Below, in pieces: positions 12,851 to 28,084 of a DNA stretch of 64,000 bases (positions are counted from its first letter, which is position 1; each line of letters begins with the position of its first letter). A program made the translations under genes and the position numbers. Under the pieces are notes generated by a model. That model made no database searches. It was not told the DNA's origin and worked only from the letters and a program-made list of their open reading frames with translations. The stretch lies in NCBI GenBank assembly GCA_019802505.1, contig JAFMOC010000002.1, forward strand, positions 5,068,501 through 5,132,500, given 5' to 3'. This DNA comes from Corydoras sp. C115 (taxonomy: Eukaryota; Chordata; Actinopteri; Siluriformes; Callichthyidae).

Positions 12851-13202
12851 TTCCATCCATCCATCCATCCATTATCTTCCGCTTTATCCTCTATTAGGGT
12901 CGCAGGTAGGTTCCCCATGCTCATCCAGGGGAGAACGTTTCAGTCGCTGGGCAAATACACCCAGGACAGGGCACCAATCTATTGCTGGGCACACACTCAC
13001 TCACACAAACACACTCTATTTGAGGCAATTTGGAGAATTCAATCGATCCATATTTTTGGACTGTGAGAGGAAACCGGAGAACCCGGAATAAATCCACGTG
13101 GACACGAGGAGAACATGGAAACTCCACCCAGATTGGGATTCGAACCGGGAATCCCTAGTGCTGAGAGGCAAACGTGCTAACCACTCAGCCACCGTGCCGC
13201 CC
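12851..13202 (-). repeat. SINE copy, minus orientation
   Basis: This is the same family as the copy at 10.2 kb, read on the minus strand. The tRNA-like head is at the right end (GGCGGCACGGTGGC at about 13200-13187) and the (ATGG)n tail at the left (about 12854-12873). No clean target-site duplication is seen, only a short possible match (TAGG.TTTA) on the two sides. Confidence 0.9.
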
Positions 13203-13890
13203 TAGGCTTTAAATTTGTGATTGATAATTTATATTTACCTGTAAGTAGTCCAGTGTAAAATGAAATGGCATTACAAAATATTCATAATAATTAATCATTA
13301 ACTTTTATTGGCAATGGGAATTTTTATCAAAGTTAGATTTTCGCATTCGGCCAGTTTTCTATTCCTGTGTATTTTATTTTCTTTCACATGACAACCGCCA
13401 ATCATAGATGAGATTGATGACATGTATTCTTAAAGAAATTCACACTCCACCTCGGTGACTGTCATGTTTCATTCATTTGACAGGATGCCCTTGTGGTAAT
13501 TTTCATTTTCCACATCCCTGCATCACAATTGATTATCATTATATCTACATGCGTCACTTTTATATTAAATTGTATAAATTATTGGCCACAATTCATTAAC
13601 CTCAGACTTCATGATTATGTTATTAAAAGGTAAACAATATTGAGCTCTAAGAACAATTTCTAAATTGTTAATGTGCTATTCCCTATCACTTTAAAAATAT
13701 ACATTCACCCATTCAAATCATTGAATTTAGGTATTTCGATCACTTTCATGGCCTCAAGTGTATAAGACAAAGCACCTAGGCATGCACACCTAGACTGCTT
13801 CTACAAAAATTTGTAAAAGAATGGCTCATATCTAAGCAAAGCAATCAATACAAATATGTAAGAAACAATATAAGATATATTTAAGATAGT

Positions 13891-14258
13891 GAGCTTAGTG
13901 GGCTTTAAGATGGGTGGCTTAGTGGTTAGCACGTTCGCCTCTCAGCACTAGGGATTCCCGGTTCGAATCCCCATCTGGGTGGAGTTTCCATGTTCTCTCC
14001 GTGTCCGCGTGGGTATCCTCCGGGTTCTCCGGTTTCCTCCCACAGTCCAAAAACATGGATCAAGTCAATTGAGTTCTCCAAATTGCCCCATGTAGAGTGT
14101 GTTTGTGTGCGTGTCTGTGTGTGTGAGTGTGTGCCCAGCAATAGATTGGCGCCCTGTCCTGGGTGTATCTGCCCAGCGCCCGAAACTTTCTCCCCTGGAT
14201 GGGCATGCGGAACCCCCGCGCGACCCTAATATAGGATAAAGCAGAAGATAATAAATGA
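13891..14258 (+). repeat. SINE copy with 12-bp target-site duplication
   Basis: A plus-strand SINE has box B GGTTCGAATCC at about 13961, the conserved body and an ATAAATGA-type tail. ATTTAAGATAGT flanks it at 13879-13890 and 14259-14270. The first 25 bp differ from the other copies, so the 5' end may be rearranged. A GT-rich stretch lies at 14097-14130. Confidence 0.92.
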
Positions 14259-15904
14259 ATTTAAGATAGTTTAGATGTAATGATACACACCATATTTATA
14301 TTTTGTGATTTTCTGAATGGACAATTTAAGTTTTTCAATAAAAACAGATGTTTACTTTTTGAATTGCACTAATATGATACCTATAGAATTTAAAGAGGGA
14401 CACAGAGGGAAAGTAAGGCTAAGAAGAAAAAAGATTAAGGGTGAGATGAGGTAGGATTAAGGTTGAATAAAGACACAGGAGGTAATTGGTGTAAGGTTGT
14501 ACAGAGACACAAAGGAGCAGTTTTTGTCAAGTTATCTGTGTCTAATTCAACCAGTTTCCTCAGCAATCAATTGTACACGTTTTAGTGATTAGGCTACAGA
14601 CTCTATGCTAAATCATGACACTCTGTCCCACTGGAAGGTGCTAGATAGGGACATCAAAGCAATTGATCACCTCAAACATCAGCTCATTTCCCATCAGCCT
14701 TAAATGAGCCCTGGGAAGAGAGGACAATGCTTCTAAAAGAAACTGATGGAAGGTAAATTTCTGAATGTGTCTTGAGAGGAAGAGTGCAGATCATTATTCT
14801 TTTGAAGATGTTATTTCATTTTCAGCCATGTTTTTATTTCCTTTCCATATTCCCTCAATCTTTTTCTTTGGTTTTAAAATTTATAACTGCTGTCACACAG
14901 GCAATACTTTCTTTTCCTTTCATAACTAACAATAGCACGCCTTCAGTCTGAAGTCGACGCCGCACAGGAACACTGACTGTGCTCTGCAGAAGGATAAAGT
15001 ATTAATCCAGCCGAGCACCACAAGGAGTTTAATCCATGCTTGATGAGAAATGATGAGAAATGTAGCATAATTTGTGAGGGGTAAAACACATGTTTGCTTA
15101 ACCCTGTGTTGGAGTATTAGAAACTTGTTTTTTTGCACCTTCATACATGTACATGGCCAGTCTTAGTGTCACGTGACATGAAGCAACTACAATAGTTTTG
15201 ATTCTTAAACAAATACATTTAGGGCATGATCAAGCTAAAAAGCAGTCAGGTTCAGGTACATTTTAGAATATCCAAATGACAGTGACAACTATAGACTTTC
15301 TACACAATCAATCCACCACACAAGCCACTACTCTCCATAACATCATACTGTACACTAAGTCATTAAACATTCCTGCAATTTCAGAACCATAAAAAGTAGC
15401 AACTGCCAGCTTTGATTGTTCCCCTTAGATAGGAACACATACAAAAGTAAGTAAGCCACATCACTGAGGGAAATTTTATGCTTGTCTAATTAGTGAGAGT
15501 TGTGTAAAAGACAGATGTGGGGCGTCATTAGTGCAAGCTGCTAAAAAACTTTGTCTAAAGCCTGCAACCACCTCAGAAATCCAGCATGGGTGTGAGTCTA
15601 ATTCTGGCTGGTGAGTAATATCCCACTAACTCAGTGCTCAGGCCATGTAAAACCCATTAAAAGGTACATTTATATTTATAATGTGTCCCTATTTTGGATA
15701 AGTTTTTTTTCCTTTGAGCATATAAATGGATGGGCATATAAATGGAGAAATATTTCCAATTCATTCTGTGTTGCCGGTAAAATGCTATATTGTTTTTGAA
15801 TCTTAAGCAACTGTTTATCAGCAATGTGCCAAGGCATATTCTACTGACAATCACAAGAACAGGTACCAATCCATCTACAGTGCTGGCATGTTTATGAAAG
15901 AAGT

Positions 15905-16045
15905 AACAGAGACTCAGTGGTGAAGGCAGATTAGCACCCTGTCCTGAGTGTTTCTGCCCTGTGCTTGAAACGTTCTCCACTGGATGGGCATGGAGAAGCC
16001 CTCCATGACCCTAGTGGAGAATTAAGCGAAAGATAATGAGATGAG
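15905..16045 (+). repeat. SINE fragment (3' part)
   Basis: Only the 3' half is recognisable: the CACCCTGTCCTGAGTGT and GTTCTCC.CTGGATGGGCATGG blocks, followed by GAAAGATAATGAGATGAG. It is more diverged than the copies at 10 and 14 kb. Open frames on the minus strand here come from the repeat and flanking sequence. Confidence 0.75.
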
Positions 16046-19000
16046 AAAATTCTTAGCATCACTGAAATGGTAGTAGTAGTTAACCCACTTTTGACTGTTG
16101 ATGACTGGATTATGCTTAAAACTATATAAAACAAATCAACATTTTTATGGTAATTTGCTGATCTCTTGGCATACAAAGAATTTGGCAAGAAAAGTTAGTT
16201 TTCAGAAATTAAGCAAGCAAACTTTTGTATTTATCCAAATAATTAATGGTAATGAGAGATATCTAATGGCTACAGTGCATAATAAAGTAAACTAGACCCT
16301 GTCTAAAGTATTCAACCTGTGTAATCCTTAATGATCATGCACCTGTTATAGGACAGAAAGGAACTCCTTTCTTTGTGAAGCAAAATTTGGAAACGAACAG
16401 CATGAGTGCTAAGTAAACCTCAGTGTTAAGCAGAGAAACCCCAGCCTTCTTCTGAAGTCTCTGTTCTGTGGTAAAAAAAAAATAAAGTATGCCAACAGAA
16501 CTATATATTTGTTACTTTCAAGGTTTTCTCTTAAAAAGCATCATTTAAAAAGAAAAGTGCCCTAGACATGAAGTGCTGCTTAAATTACAGCGCATTTCTG
16601 TGTTCAACCAATTTAACAACAAGCTCTTCAAAAGCCAGACATTTCGACAGTAAACCTCCTGCTACAGCAGCCAAAAATTTGGGCCACTTGTCCTGGAAAT
16701 TAGGAGTAACGTCCCTCCAGTAACACATTTAGATGGCCCACGAAGTCTGTGCCAGCCCACAGACAGCTCCATATTCTTCCTCATTGTTAAAGACAGTACA
16801 TGGAAAAGAACATCAAACAGCCCACAATTGTATCACATGAGTTCATTCGTTATGTGTAAGGAAACCTCTTTTTGTTAAATAACTGAAATAAAAAAAAAAG
16901 GTTGATTCCTATTAAAATACAAGGGTGCTGGTGGTTAAGGGGACAGGGCATGTTGGGTTCCAAAAGCCTGTTTCTGTTTCCGTTTAAAGGCCTCTGACAA
17001 CTTTACAGCTGGAAATAGTCGGGATTTGGAGATTCAAGCCTTTTTTTCCTGAGTAAAACAGTTTGCACTGTATGCATATGTTTACAATTTAGAACAATCT
17101 TAGCACTTATAATGATTTTGCAGCATGCTCCTGAGTAAACACATTTTATTTTGCTATCTCATTAGCCTAGCTGGAACTGTTTCCTGTAACTTGGCATGGC
17201 AGAAACAGGGAAATTTGTAGATGTGATCTTCATGCTTAAATCAGCGGATTTCATATATAAACACACGCTGTGAGTGTAAGCAGCTGGCAAACAAACTTTG
17301 CGTAGAGTACATAAAGTAGAAACTGGGGCTTTACTTAACTATGCTGCTGCTTAGTTCTTAGAAGTAATTGTTGTCTCATTTAACCTCCAGTTAATTAAAT
17401 GAACAATTCTCTCTAAGGTGCCCAAAACCACTAAGAAATTAAAGCCATGTCAGCTAATATTCCTGTCATAATAGTTCATGGTCCATTTTATGAGTTCTTT
17501 TTGAGTAACAATGGGTTCAGCATGTATCCATGCAGGGCTGGGTGTAAGTAGGGAGAACATGCTAAAGGTAGAAGGCAACTGAAACCACCTAAAACCAAAG
17601 CATACTAATTATCATAGAGACACTATTTGTTAAGATCATTGAGTGTACTTTACCTAACCTCTTGTTAATTTATATCAGAGAAATTTTGTGAACCAGATGA
17701 CTTTTTACCTCATCACTGCATCTTTAGTTACTGACTTACTATAGCTACAGTACTTGGAAAAAAGTATTTTCAGATTTCCTTTATCTGGCAAGACTGGCCC
17801 AGGTCCTTTAATTTAAGGTAAACATGGGTCTGGGAAACTACATAATTCCAAGATTTTGAATGGTGTAGCTTCAGCAGAAAGTTGAGGCCCTTTAATCTGC
17901 TTCTTTAATGAACTTCTGCCCAAAGCTTATTTCCTAACCAGAGTATGTGTTCTTGACCGATTAATAAAGCAACTCAACTGTAAACTGGAGTGTTTTCCTT
18001 TTTGGTTTGATTTCTTTTTACAAAGTGAGAAGATCATCATCACTGAGACCTTTCTAAAGTGTAAAAATCAAGTAAATACAGAAAGAAGTGGACTATTGCA
18101 TATTTCCATGTTATTTAACAAAGCAACAATAATAGCTGTTGTAATAACCTAGGCAAACAGTAAATGTACCTGTAACTGTACCAGGTAAAGCTACCGCACC
18201 AGCAGAAAGCCATATGCCAAAAAATATTTTACTACTCTAAACGATGCCTGCTAACTTACAAAACGTGGGTTAACCAGCTAACCCTAAAAGATGATTGCTA
18301 AGCATAACATTTTTTTAATGTTTTACAGATAAAGTGCAACACAGACAAACCTACATCTAGTGCACTTCTATATTATATGCTTTTTAAGAAATAATATAAA
18401 CTCCAATCTGAGATTTACAGTTAATGCAATTACATTTAAAACTCTTAATTGATGTCTAATTGCCATTAATATTATTTAGACAGAATGACATAATCATACC
18501 TATTTACCCACAGTTCTGATTGGACTGGTAAATCAGGCTAATTTACCCTATCTTATTTTCAGCAGACATGCTAGACTTGGAAATGCAGGAGTGACAGAGA
18601 TCAAAACATCAAGTGCCAGTGCTGTCCAATTTCTTTACTACCAGGAGCAGAAGGTGGTAATTCTTTACAAGAGCAATACTTTCTATAAGAGTATGCTTAA
18701 ATGAGACTCCAATGTGTTTTAAATATTTCTCATTTAAAAGTCAGTACAAGTGTACCATTGTCTATGCTGTTGAGGGCAATGATGTGGAGTCGAAAGAAAA
18801 AGGCAGAGGCGTATATAAAGTGACAGAACTAAAAAGGAAATAAAGTCAGGTGCCAAGAAAGGCTCGTGAATAAACCACGGCGTGGGTGAGGGAAGAAATG
18901 ACTAGGAAGTGAAATGGCTTAAATTAGCACACCTGTTGGTGATTAAGCACACATAAACCTTACACCTCATTTTTACACCTGTAGTTGGATGCATGCTGAG

Positions 19001-19274
19001 CTGCCTAACTTACTGAAAGTAACTTCTGCTTCACATTCTGAAATGTTCTCCACATTCCTTTTCCAGTGTAGGTAGTTCAGATAAGCCCCTGAACTTTAGC
19101 GTAGACCCAAAATTATACCCAGCATTGCACAAAATGAAGCTTATTAAAGCAATATTATTAAATAAACCATAGCAATAAAGAATTATTGTGAATAAAAAAA
19201 TATGTGTTGTTAGGCACAACACAAAGCAGAGGTATACATTATTGTAAATAATGTCATGGCTGGACAAACGGCTC

Positions 19275-19480
19275 AGTCAATCCCTTTATCCTCTAGAGTC
19301 ACAGGGTCCCCACCCAGGGGAGATTGTTTCAAGTGAAAGACACATCATTTAAAGACAATTTAGATAGAGGCAAATTAAAGCAGCCAATTCACCTTCAATC
19401 TATGTTTTTGGACTGTGGAAACTCCACCTAGTTTGGGATTCAAACCTGGATATCCAGCTCACATATATGAGAGGCACACA
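19275..19480 (-). repeat. old SINE fragment, minus orientation
   Basis: It contains recognisable but diverged blocks in minus orientation: TTTATCCTCTAGAGTC, CCAGGGGAGA, TTTTTGGACTGTGG, and AACTCCACCTAGTTTGGGATTC near the right side. It has several internal deletions. Confidence 0.7.
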
Positions 19481-21424
19481 TATACAGTATTCCTGCTTGA
19501 ACTGCTGCATAATTAATTACTAATGTAAAACCCAATTACAGCAAACCAAGTTTTAACAGTCATGATTACAACATTTAAACACATTTATTACAACATTTAC
19601 TCCCTTTAAACCTTTATCAAAAGTAATTACATGAGACATTTTAAGTAACTAACTCATTGTTGAGTTTAACAGTGGCTGAAAGAGAAAATGTCACCTTTCT
19701 AAGTTTTAGTAATTTACGTTCAGATTCACCCATGGCCCTCCTGAATAACATATTTAAATCTTAATATAGTGTTGAGTAATTATGTACATCAAGTTCATTT
19801 ATTTTAGTATTGATAAATACAAGTTTGATGTAGTTGTACTTTGATTCATTACGATTCATTATATTTCAGAGGCAAATTTAATACTTTACATACAGGTTAC
19901 TAGTTTCTTTTAAGATGTCGATTTTACTAATGTAACAAAGTTTTTAAATACATTTGTTTGTTTGATTTAGTTTGCCATCTGGAGAGCATCAATGGCTATT
20001 TTTAACAAGTAATACAGTCATAAGTAGGTTGCTGTCCCCTCTGCCTAATACCAAAGTTCAGCTCAAACAATCGTGCCAACAGGCCAGATCAAGAGAAAAG
20101 ATTCTCAGGGTCAAAAGTGTGGAACTCCATGGGGTGCCTATACTGAGTCATGCACACTCTCTCACATATGGTCCTGACCAGTTCAAACGCTAAATTTCAG
20201 AGATTAGCATTCCGCTTTTACAAATATCACCATGAAGTTAAGGCGGATTCAGAGTGATGATTTCATAGGACATATATTGCTTCTGGAGGAGTGCTGAAAT
20301 TGTAGACCTTTCACACAGTCATCAATCCTGGTGAGTACTACTAAAGCAGAACATTTTTTATTGAAACCATTCATTATATACAGTAACATTAAGCAACACA
20401 AGAACAGTAACATTAAGCTAATTTCTGATCTTACATTATTACAATAATTATATTTATCATTACAAACTGCTAGATATTATACATATATATTTTTATTAAG
20501 TCATATTTGTTCTTATATTTTTCATGCAATATATGGCTATAAATAGCTTTTATATCTGGTGAGGACCCTCTTGTTCAATGTATATATGATGTATAATTAA
20601 TATGTAGCATTCTGTTTTTTTAAAGTATTTACATAAATACCCGCCCCCTCCCCTGTACCTTTTTATTTAATTGTGTCTAGTTCCTTCTCCTACACCACAC
20701 TACTGCTACTAATCAAGGAGGGTGATGGCATGCTATCTCTAAGTTATGTTATCAGCTGACCATATATTTTGCAGTGACCATATTTCTGACCATATTTAAG
20801 TTGCAGTTCATCAAAGCTGGGCAAAACATTTGGGTGAATGTGTGCATGTATATTTTGCAATTATTTGAAATTTGTAAAGACTGCATTTATCAGGCTTTTG
20901 AATTCAGACTATGTCTTCTTGAACTGAGGCAGTAAAATGACTTTAAGTAACATGGACAGGTAAATGCAAGGGGTAATATATCACACCTGAAAGCAAATGC
21001 TTCATTTTCTTTTAGGCACAAAAACTTACAGATGCACACTATTGGCTAGTATTAGTGAAATTAATAAAGACAGAGAGTGCCACCCTTCCATCCCACAGAT
21101 CACAACCACATTTGATCTGCTTGCAGTCCCGCCACAGATGACTGTGTAAACATAAAAATTTAAACCAGTAATCTCCATGTGATGAAACTGTTTTGTCTCT
21201 CTGGACCATTGAAGCAACTAACATTTCTTGACAGTTCTATATTTACTTTATTTACTGTGCTTGGGGAAACTAAAATAAAGTAAAGTCTATAAACATATGA
21301 CTTTGTGGAAAGGACTTCCAGTTGTTTGTGTAGATCTTAATTAATTTCTGTAAACTGGATTGGTGATTGTAAGCCAGTACTAGGTAGATAAACTAACTAT
21401 TAACAATAAACTAACTATATTCTG

Positions 21425-21510
21425 TGTTGCCCTGCAATGGACTGGTGACTGGTCCATTTGTTCATTTAGCCCAATGTGTTTTGAAATAGGATCCATATCC
21501 TCACCCTCAT
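21425..21510 (+). repeat. short SINE-like tail fragment
   Basis: The segment TTGCCCTGCAATGGACTGG with following sequence resembles the 'CCTGCGATGGACTGGCG' block of teleost SINE tails. Nothing else of the element remains, so this is a weak call. Confidence 0.45.
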
Positions 21511-23117
21511 TAACATAATTGGCTTATTTAAATTTAATTATTAATTTTATAGTTTATAATTGTGAGCCAAATCTTTGCATGAAATGTTCATTTTACTAAA
21601 TAAATATTCTTATATTTACATTTAAACTTGCCAAAAAAAATAGCACTATTCAACTAACTAAAGGGGATGAAAGAACTAAACTTGCACTGCAAAGTAAGGT
21701 AGAGGATCAGTTATCCTCTCATGAATTCTGTTAATAGCCATGCCATTATGAATGTATGTATGATGTTTTAGTTAGCTATGAAATGAAACTTTGCCTACTT
21801 CTTTCACACCATAGAAACATAATTAAATTATGACTATTACAGTATATGTCAAATGTGCAAATCTACACAAAAAGTTTTCAGTCAGCACAGAACAGAATCA
21901 CACATCCTTGACCCATGCCTCTGAAAGCCGAAAAAGTCTGTGGGTTCAGCTGGAGAATCCCCGAGAGAGAAGCCAAAAAGATCTGGATTAAAATGTCCTC
22001 GGTTTCCTCACTTTGTACTTCCATCAAGCTTTAAATAAAGGCAGAATACTGTTATGTTTGCCAGAAAAGCATGCACAAATGACTAAATTTAGGGGTGATA
22101 TGTATGTGGTAAAGTGCAGACATGACCCTATTCTTGAGACACTGGTCCCATCATTAATGACTGCTTGCTTAAGTCTTTAAACTAAAATCATGGCACACAC
22201 AAAAGAATTTTGCTGAGAGTGAAAAATGTGCTTGTGGAGTAGAACTGAGGAGGAAATCATGTCATCATCGCAATAGACAGTGGTGCAAATATTGCGGCTT
22301 TTACATAAAGGCCATGGCCAAATTCTTTTTGGCCACGTTGAATTAATGCCAACCTGGCAAGATGTGTACTGGAATCAGTCAATCCTACACTTAAACCAGA
22401 TGTCACACTGTTTCCTTTGCATGTGCTTGTTATGAGAATGCGGCACTGCATTTTGAGAGGATCATGATGAACTCAAATTTCAAATTGAACTCTGCAGCTG
22501 CAGGTAAAAACATGTCACTAAAACTGTAGTAACTAACAAGTACCTGATTTTAAAATGAGCTGTAGGCTAGATAATCATCCAATAAACAATGCTTCTAATT
22601 AATATTTACAATTTACAGGATGATTGAAATAACAGAATCACATTTGATATAAATATTAAGTCCAGATACAAATATAGATAAAAATAGATGGACCGTGGAT
22701 TTATATATGATTTGTTTTAACTGATGCTTTACATTAAATTCTCAGTTCTTTATTTAAACATAAGGTGCAAATCCCAATACCATTTTAAAAAGATATTCTA
22801 TTTGTTACACATAGACAAATTAAGAAATTAATGCCCACAATAAAATTGGAACATAGGCGTGTTTACCACTGGGTCATATCAGATTTGCTTTTAATTACAC
22901 ATTATAATCATTTGGAAATTTGTATGATTTTTTTTTCCATTCTGCTGTATATCAGACTACAGTTAGTAGGATGTCTGTTTTTTCCCGAAACAAGCGGAAA
23001 CATTATTTTAATTATATTACATCATTAGAATGTGTTGTGGAGGTTGGACAATTATGTTAAGCTGTTGAAAAATTATGTCACCATGTAGGTCAGGGTTAAC
23101 TGAACATAATTATCACT

Positions 23118-23530
23118 ATGTGTGAATATAGAATAGAATGGAATAGAATAGAATAGAAAGCCTTTATTGTCATTATACCCCACATACACAGTATATATCG
23201 TACAGCTCCTCCTTAAAGTGCACACGGCATAATATATAAATAGAAAAAAAATACAATAGAAAAAGACATTAAGAAAGATTGTGCAAAAATGTATTGTGCA
23301 TAGACATATAATGTGTAAATTAGTGCAGGTTCCCGTTTAATAATGTGATGGCTTTGGGAAAGAAGCTGTCCCTGAGTCTATTTGTTTTGGCCAGTATGGA
23401 CCTGTAGCGTCTGCCAGAAGGCAGCAGGTTGAAAAGGTAGAAGATGTTTATCTGTGTGTCTGCACTACAGGGAACTGGTAACTTGTCCAGGGTGTTCCCC
23501 ACCCTTTCTCACAATGGGCATCTTTCACCT
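23118..23530 (-). repeat. dispersed repeat with GAATA-type simple tail
   Basis: It starts with imperfect (GAATA)n at about 23126-23158, then AAAGCCTTTATTGTCATTAT, and further on GAAGCTGTCCCTGAGTCTA, AGCGTCTGCCAGAAGGCAGC and similar. I have met these blocks as a common interspersed repeat of fish genomes, probably the 3' region of a retroelement on the minus strand. The family is not identified, and the minus open frame here is repeat-derived. Confidence 0.6.
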
Positions 23531-26500
23531 TTTTAATTTGGATTAGCATCTCAGAACAGAAAATCTTAGCAATAAATAAATGGGTACATTTACTGAAAGG
23601 CTACGTGAATGGATGGATAAATGGATAGATAAATAAATGGTTGACTTGATATACAATATTATTGGATGTACATATGGACAGATATGCAGTGGGGGGTTGA
23701 AACACCACATATATAGTTTTGAAAGATGGATGGCTTAATGCAGAGACAGATAAATGGATAACAGATGATTGGATGAAAAATAGTATATAGTATATAGTTC
23801 TACCTAACTGAATCCAGATCTACTTTCCATATAAATTCACGTTGTGCGCAGTGGTGGTGTGAGCTGGAACAATTGGATTGGTCAACATAATGATTTAAAG
23901 TAAATGTGTACTAGTTTAATCCCTGTTACAGCCATTTGTCATACAGGATGATGTATTTTGAGCACAACCAAATTTACATCTAATACAAGTTCATAACTGC
24001 CAGAGAAGAAGCAGGAATGTGAAATATGTGGATATTTTCTTCCATCTGACACATATTTTATACCATTCACCACAGGCCGCTTCCTGCAGCACAACCCAGT
24101 TACTAAGATTCAGCAAAGAGGGCAGTAAGCCCTAGCTGAACAAGTCTACAACAATACATACCTCAAAACCCAAAAGATGGAATTTACACTTCTGCTCCCA
24201 ACACAGCACTTCACAGCTACTTCATACCAAGAACAGAAAAAAACATCAGAATAAGGTCATCATAATTCTGTTGAAAAGCAAGTACTGGAGTCACATCTGA
24301 AATGTGTGTTGGAATTCAGTTTAAAAGGATTTTGACCTTAGATATTAACCCAAAGCTGTTCAGTGAGTTTCAAGTGGCTCTGTAAATGTCCTTCGTGTCA
24401 TTATAATGCTCAGTTTATGTGTGGGAATTTGGTTTAAAAAAGCCACTGTGCAAGCTTTGTAAAAATGATGTGAGAGCATCGAAAGTGGAGTCCTGCTTGC
24501 TTCACTTTGTCATGCATTGGTTAACTACAGAGTTACTGTTAAGCACTGACTATGACCCATAAATGAAACAAGACAGACAGTTTCTTCCTTTAACCGATCT
24601 GATACATAAGATGTAATATTGTATACAAGATTAGAATCTGCTGTCAAAGGTCACACATTTATAAAATCTGAAATGCAGTTACAGCAGTCAGAACTACACA
24701 AATTTACCAAAATGCTACCTGAATATGATATATGTACAGTTGGATTTAGATTATTCTTTTGCTATTTTTGGCAGTTCCTATGTGCCACATATGATTCAGA
24801 TTTAAATCAGATATGCACATGAAACGGATCTGAACTGACAGTGTGAACACAGCCTTATAATTGTAGCCATAACAATGTAATGCCCTTGTCACTACTTCTA
24901 CAGAGCCATGATTCAGAGAGATTTAGAGCTTTGATGAGGAAAATATGGTATTCTTTTGCCTGCCTGCTGTGTGTGATGAGGCCCAAATGAAGAAATAAAT
25001 TGACAACTACAGTGCAACATTAAGCTAAGAGTGTATATCTCTGCTTTCTGACCCTTAAAGACCCCATCCACATGCGAGGAACATGTTTCTGTTCAGAGAG
25101 GGAAAAGAGTGAATGGAAAGGGGGCAATCAAGAGAACGGGAAGACAATGAGCTCAGCACCACGACTCTAATGATTTCCATGCCTTGATCTGATTGAAACC
25201 ACACCAGGGTTGCTGAGTTCCACAGGCAGGGGCCAGGCGCAGAGCTTCTTTATTGTGCTCAACCCCGGGCTTCACAGTTCTAGAAGTGGCCTTGCAGGAT
25301 TACGGTAAGGATTAAGAAAGGGCATGTGGATGGACCTGATCCTGATTGTGACTCTGACTCCTTCCTCATCCTCTGAACAACCACATGCAGGGACTTCTCT
25401 ACTTTAACTAACCAACTGACCTCCAGACTGTAGCAAAGAGAGAGAGAGGGCTTGATGTGGAGAGGGGACCTAATTAGAAGCCCTATAACATTTAAGGCAA
25501 CAGAGACGTTCTGTTCATCTGTCAAGTGGTGGGAGCCATAGAAGGAGAGAAGCTGTAGACCTGGTGTTGTCAATATATAGACAGCAGCTCCCACATGGTT
25601 TCGGAGTGCATGTGTGTCTCAAGTCTTATTCTACCTGATCAATTAGAGTTACATACAAAGAAAAGAGGCAGGCATAGAAAAGCAAGTTCAAGGAAAACAA
25701 GATCAGTTTTTAAAGCTTTGAATAAGTTCACAAAGCACAGACCTGTCCTAAAACATCAGTCAGCACCCTATTAGGCCCTAGACCTAGCGTTAACAGGCTC
25801 CCTTGGGATGTGGTGTATAAATACAGAACAAGAGACAGATCCAGAGGGTAAGAGATACGCCAAACTGGCACATTTTATCACAGCAGTGCTTAACCTCACT
25901 AGATCTTTTCTTTAAATTATCACATACATGTAGACATGCTTTTCCTTTCCTTAGCATTTAGCTAAACCCAAAGGTAATAAACAAAAATTATACACACTCA
26001 ACAATTAAGGGAAAATGTAGCTTTCCTAGTTTATGTAGCAACCAATGACACAATACAGTTACCACAACTGGAACAGATCTCATAAGTGAAGAATTAGAAA
26101 TGGCATTGCGCTTTTCTGAGCTCGGTGTAAAGAAGCCCAGGCTGTGGATTAGAAAAAGGGATTTTTATAGCCCTGTCTTTCACTGACTTTCACCTTCCAT
26201 GCCATTATGTGACTCATTGCTTTAATTCCAATGTTTTTTTTTTTTATTTAGCTGGTTTCATGAGCGCCTTTCGGAAAGATTCAGAAATTTTATTGGTCAG
26301 TAAACTGAGGGCTATTGTGCCCAACTGGATGACCATATTTAGGAACTTTATAGGGCAATGCATTAAGTTATAACTGTGTAAGGAGCTCACCACTTCGGAA
26401 GGTGACGGGTAAAAAATGGGACAGTGGTCCTTTTGTATAAGCTCTACTTATTTCTAGTCTTCCTTCGCAAATAAGGAACACATTAAAAGAATAACATAGT

Positions 26501-28084
26501 ACATCTATTTTGTTTAAGTCCATTTCCGACTCATAAGTTTTACAGAGTGGTAAAATGTAGCCTGAAAGAGAACCATCTGTTTAGTGTTTACAACGACCAA
26601 CATACGGGATCCTCTAATGATAGTGACTGAGCAGTAACGGGGAATCTCCTCCTGTATTAGTGAGCAAACTCTAAAGTTTCAGCCGCCAAATGCCATGAAA
26701 TGATGAATGAGTGGTCTGAAGAAGTGCTACCAAACTCATGCTTTCATTCTGTTTAGGAAATAATGCAACCATGCACGAAACAGGGATCGATGTAAGAAAA
26801 AGTGATATAACATGAAACTGGAATATATTGAAGTAGTCAAATAAGCTAATACTAGCTGAAGCAGTTGGAAAAAGGATGTGTGGGTGTTTTCACGCTAAAC
26901 AAAAACACAGAAAACCAAAAACAGATTTGCCACATGATGCAGGTCACATGGGACGTTAGGCATCTAAGTACATGGCACTGACACTTCGAGACAAAGCCAA
27001 GAAGAGAATTGCCCATTCTGATCCAAATAATTAAAGTAAATTAATCAGGAGTATGACTATAAACCTGCTGATAGCACATTACACCCCTTTTAAATATTAC
27101 AACATTTTTACAGACGAAAATAATAGAGCAGAAAAGTTTCCCATCTGCATTATTTTACCCCAGGCCTGGGTAGGATTTAATCCGTCTCAGGTGATGGAGC
27201 TCAAATGAAACCATCTCTAACTGATCTCCTAAAATATGCTCCCCTCTCACTCTCACCCAAAAAGCCTTCATTCTCTATAGCAAGTCCACAATTGTCATTG
27301 CTGACTCCTTCTAATTGGGTCTAAGCATGTGTTGTTTCCAAAAAAATTTCTCAACTATAACCACTGTTAAAACTAACATTTTATGTGAGAGTGAAATGTA
27401 GTTAAATAACAAACTATATAAGAAGAAGTATATAAGAAGAAGCAAAGAAACTTACTCATAAACAATTTAAATGTACATTAATTTAAACATCCCATTTCAC
27501 TTATATATACTACGTCATACATGAAACACGAGATTAGTCAGTCAATTAAAGCTCTCCTTATTTGCTGTATAATATTGAATGCAGTTAATCAGAAGTTAAT
27601 TTTAAAATTATTCAGACTCAGCTTTTAATTTCTGAATCCTTGAGTACTAGTTTCTTAAATTACCTGTCATATTACAAAAAAACAATAAATTACTAATTTT
27701 CCAATATGATATATTTTCCGCAAAAATTCGGTCAGACCTGTGGCAAAAAAAGTTGCATAATTTTATAAGGTCCCACTAAAGCAGGTGGACATTTTATTTT
27801 TCCATAAAATCTTTTAGGTGCTTTCATAAAATCAAAAATGTTTTCTACATTTACATTTACTGCTTCAGTGATTATTAAGAGTGAGTCTAATATTTGGATA
27901 TAAATGTTCCAGATCCAACGAAAATGTTCCAGAATAATAAGCGTAGCCAAAGGGTTTAAGTATCAAAGCCATTTTGATTTAGCTAGGTCATTTTCAAGAT
28001 TTTTTCTTAGAAAATGTGCTGCTTAAAAGATTCTGTTCTAAACAAAACTTTTAATCATGTAATGGACTGGCTACCAGTCCATAA

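Noticed and set aside
25280..25594. 104-codon minus-strand frame in rspo2 intron 1
   Set aside because: No family resemblance, no convincing splice sites or neighbouring exons. A frame this long is expected by chance in a window this size.
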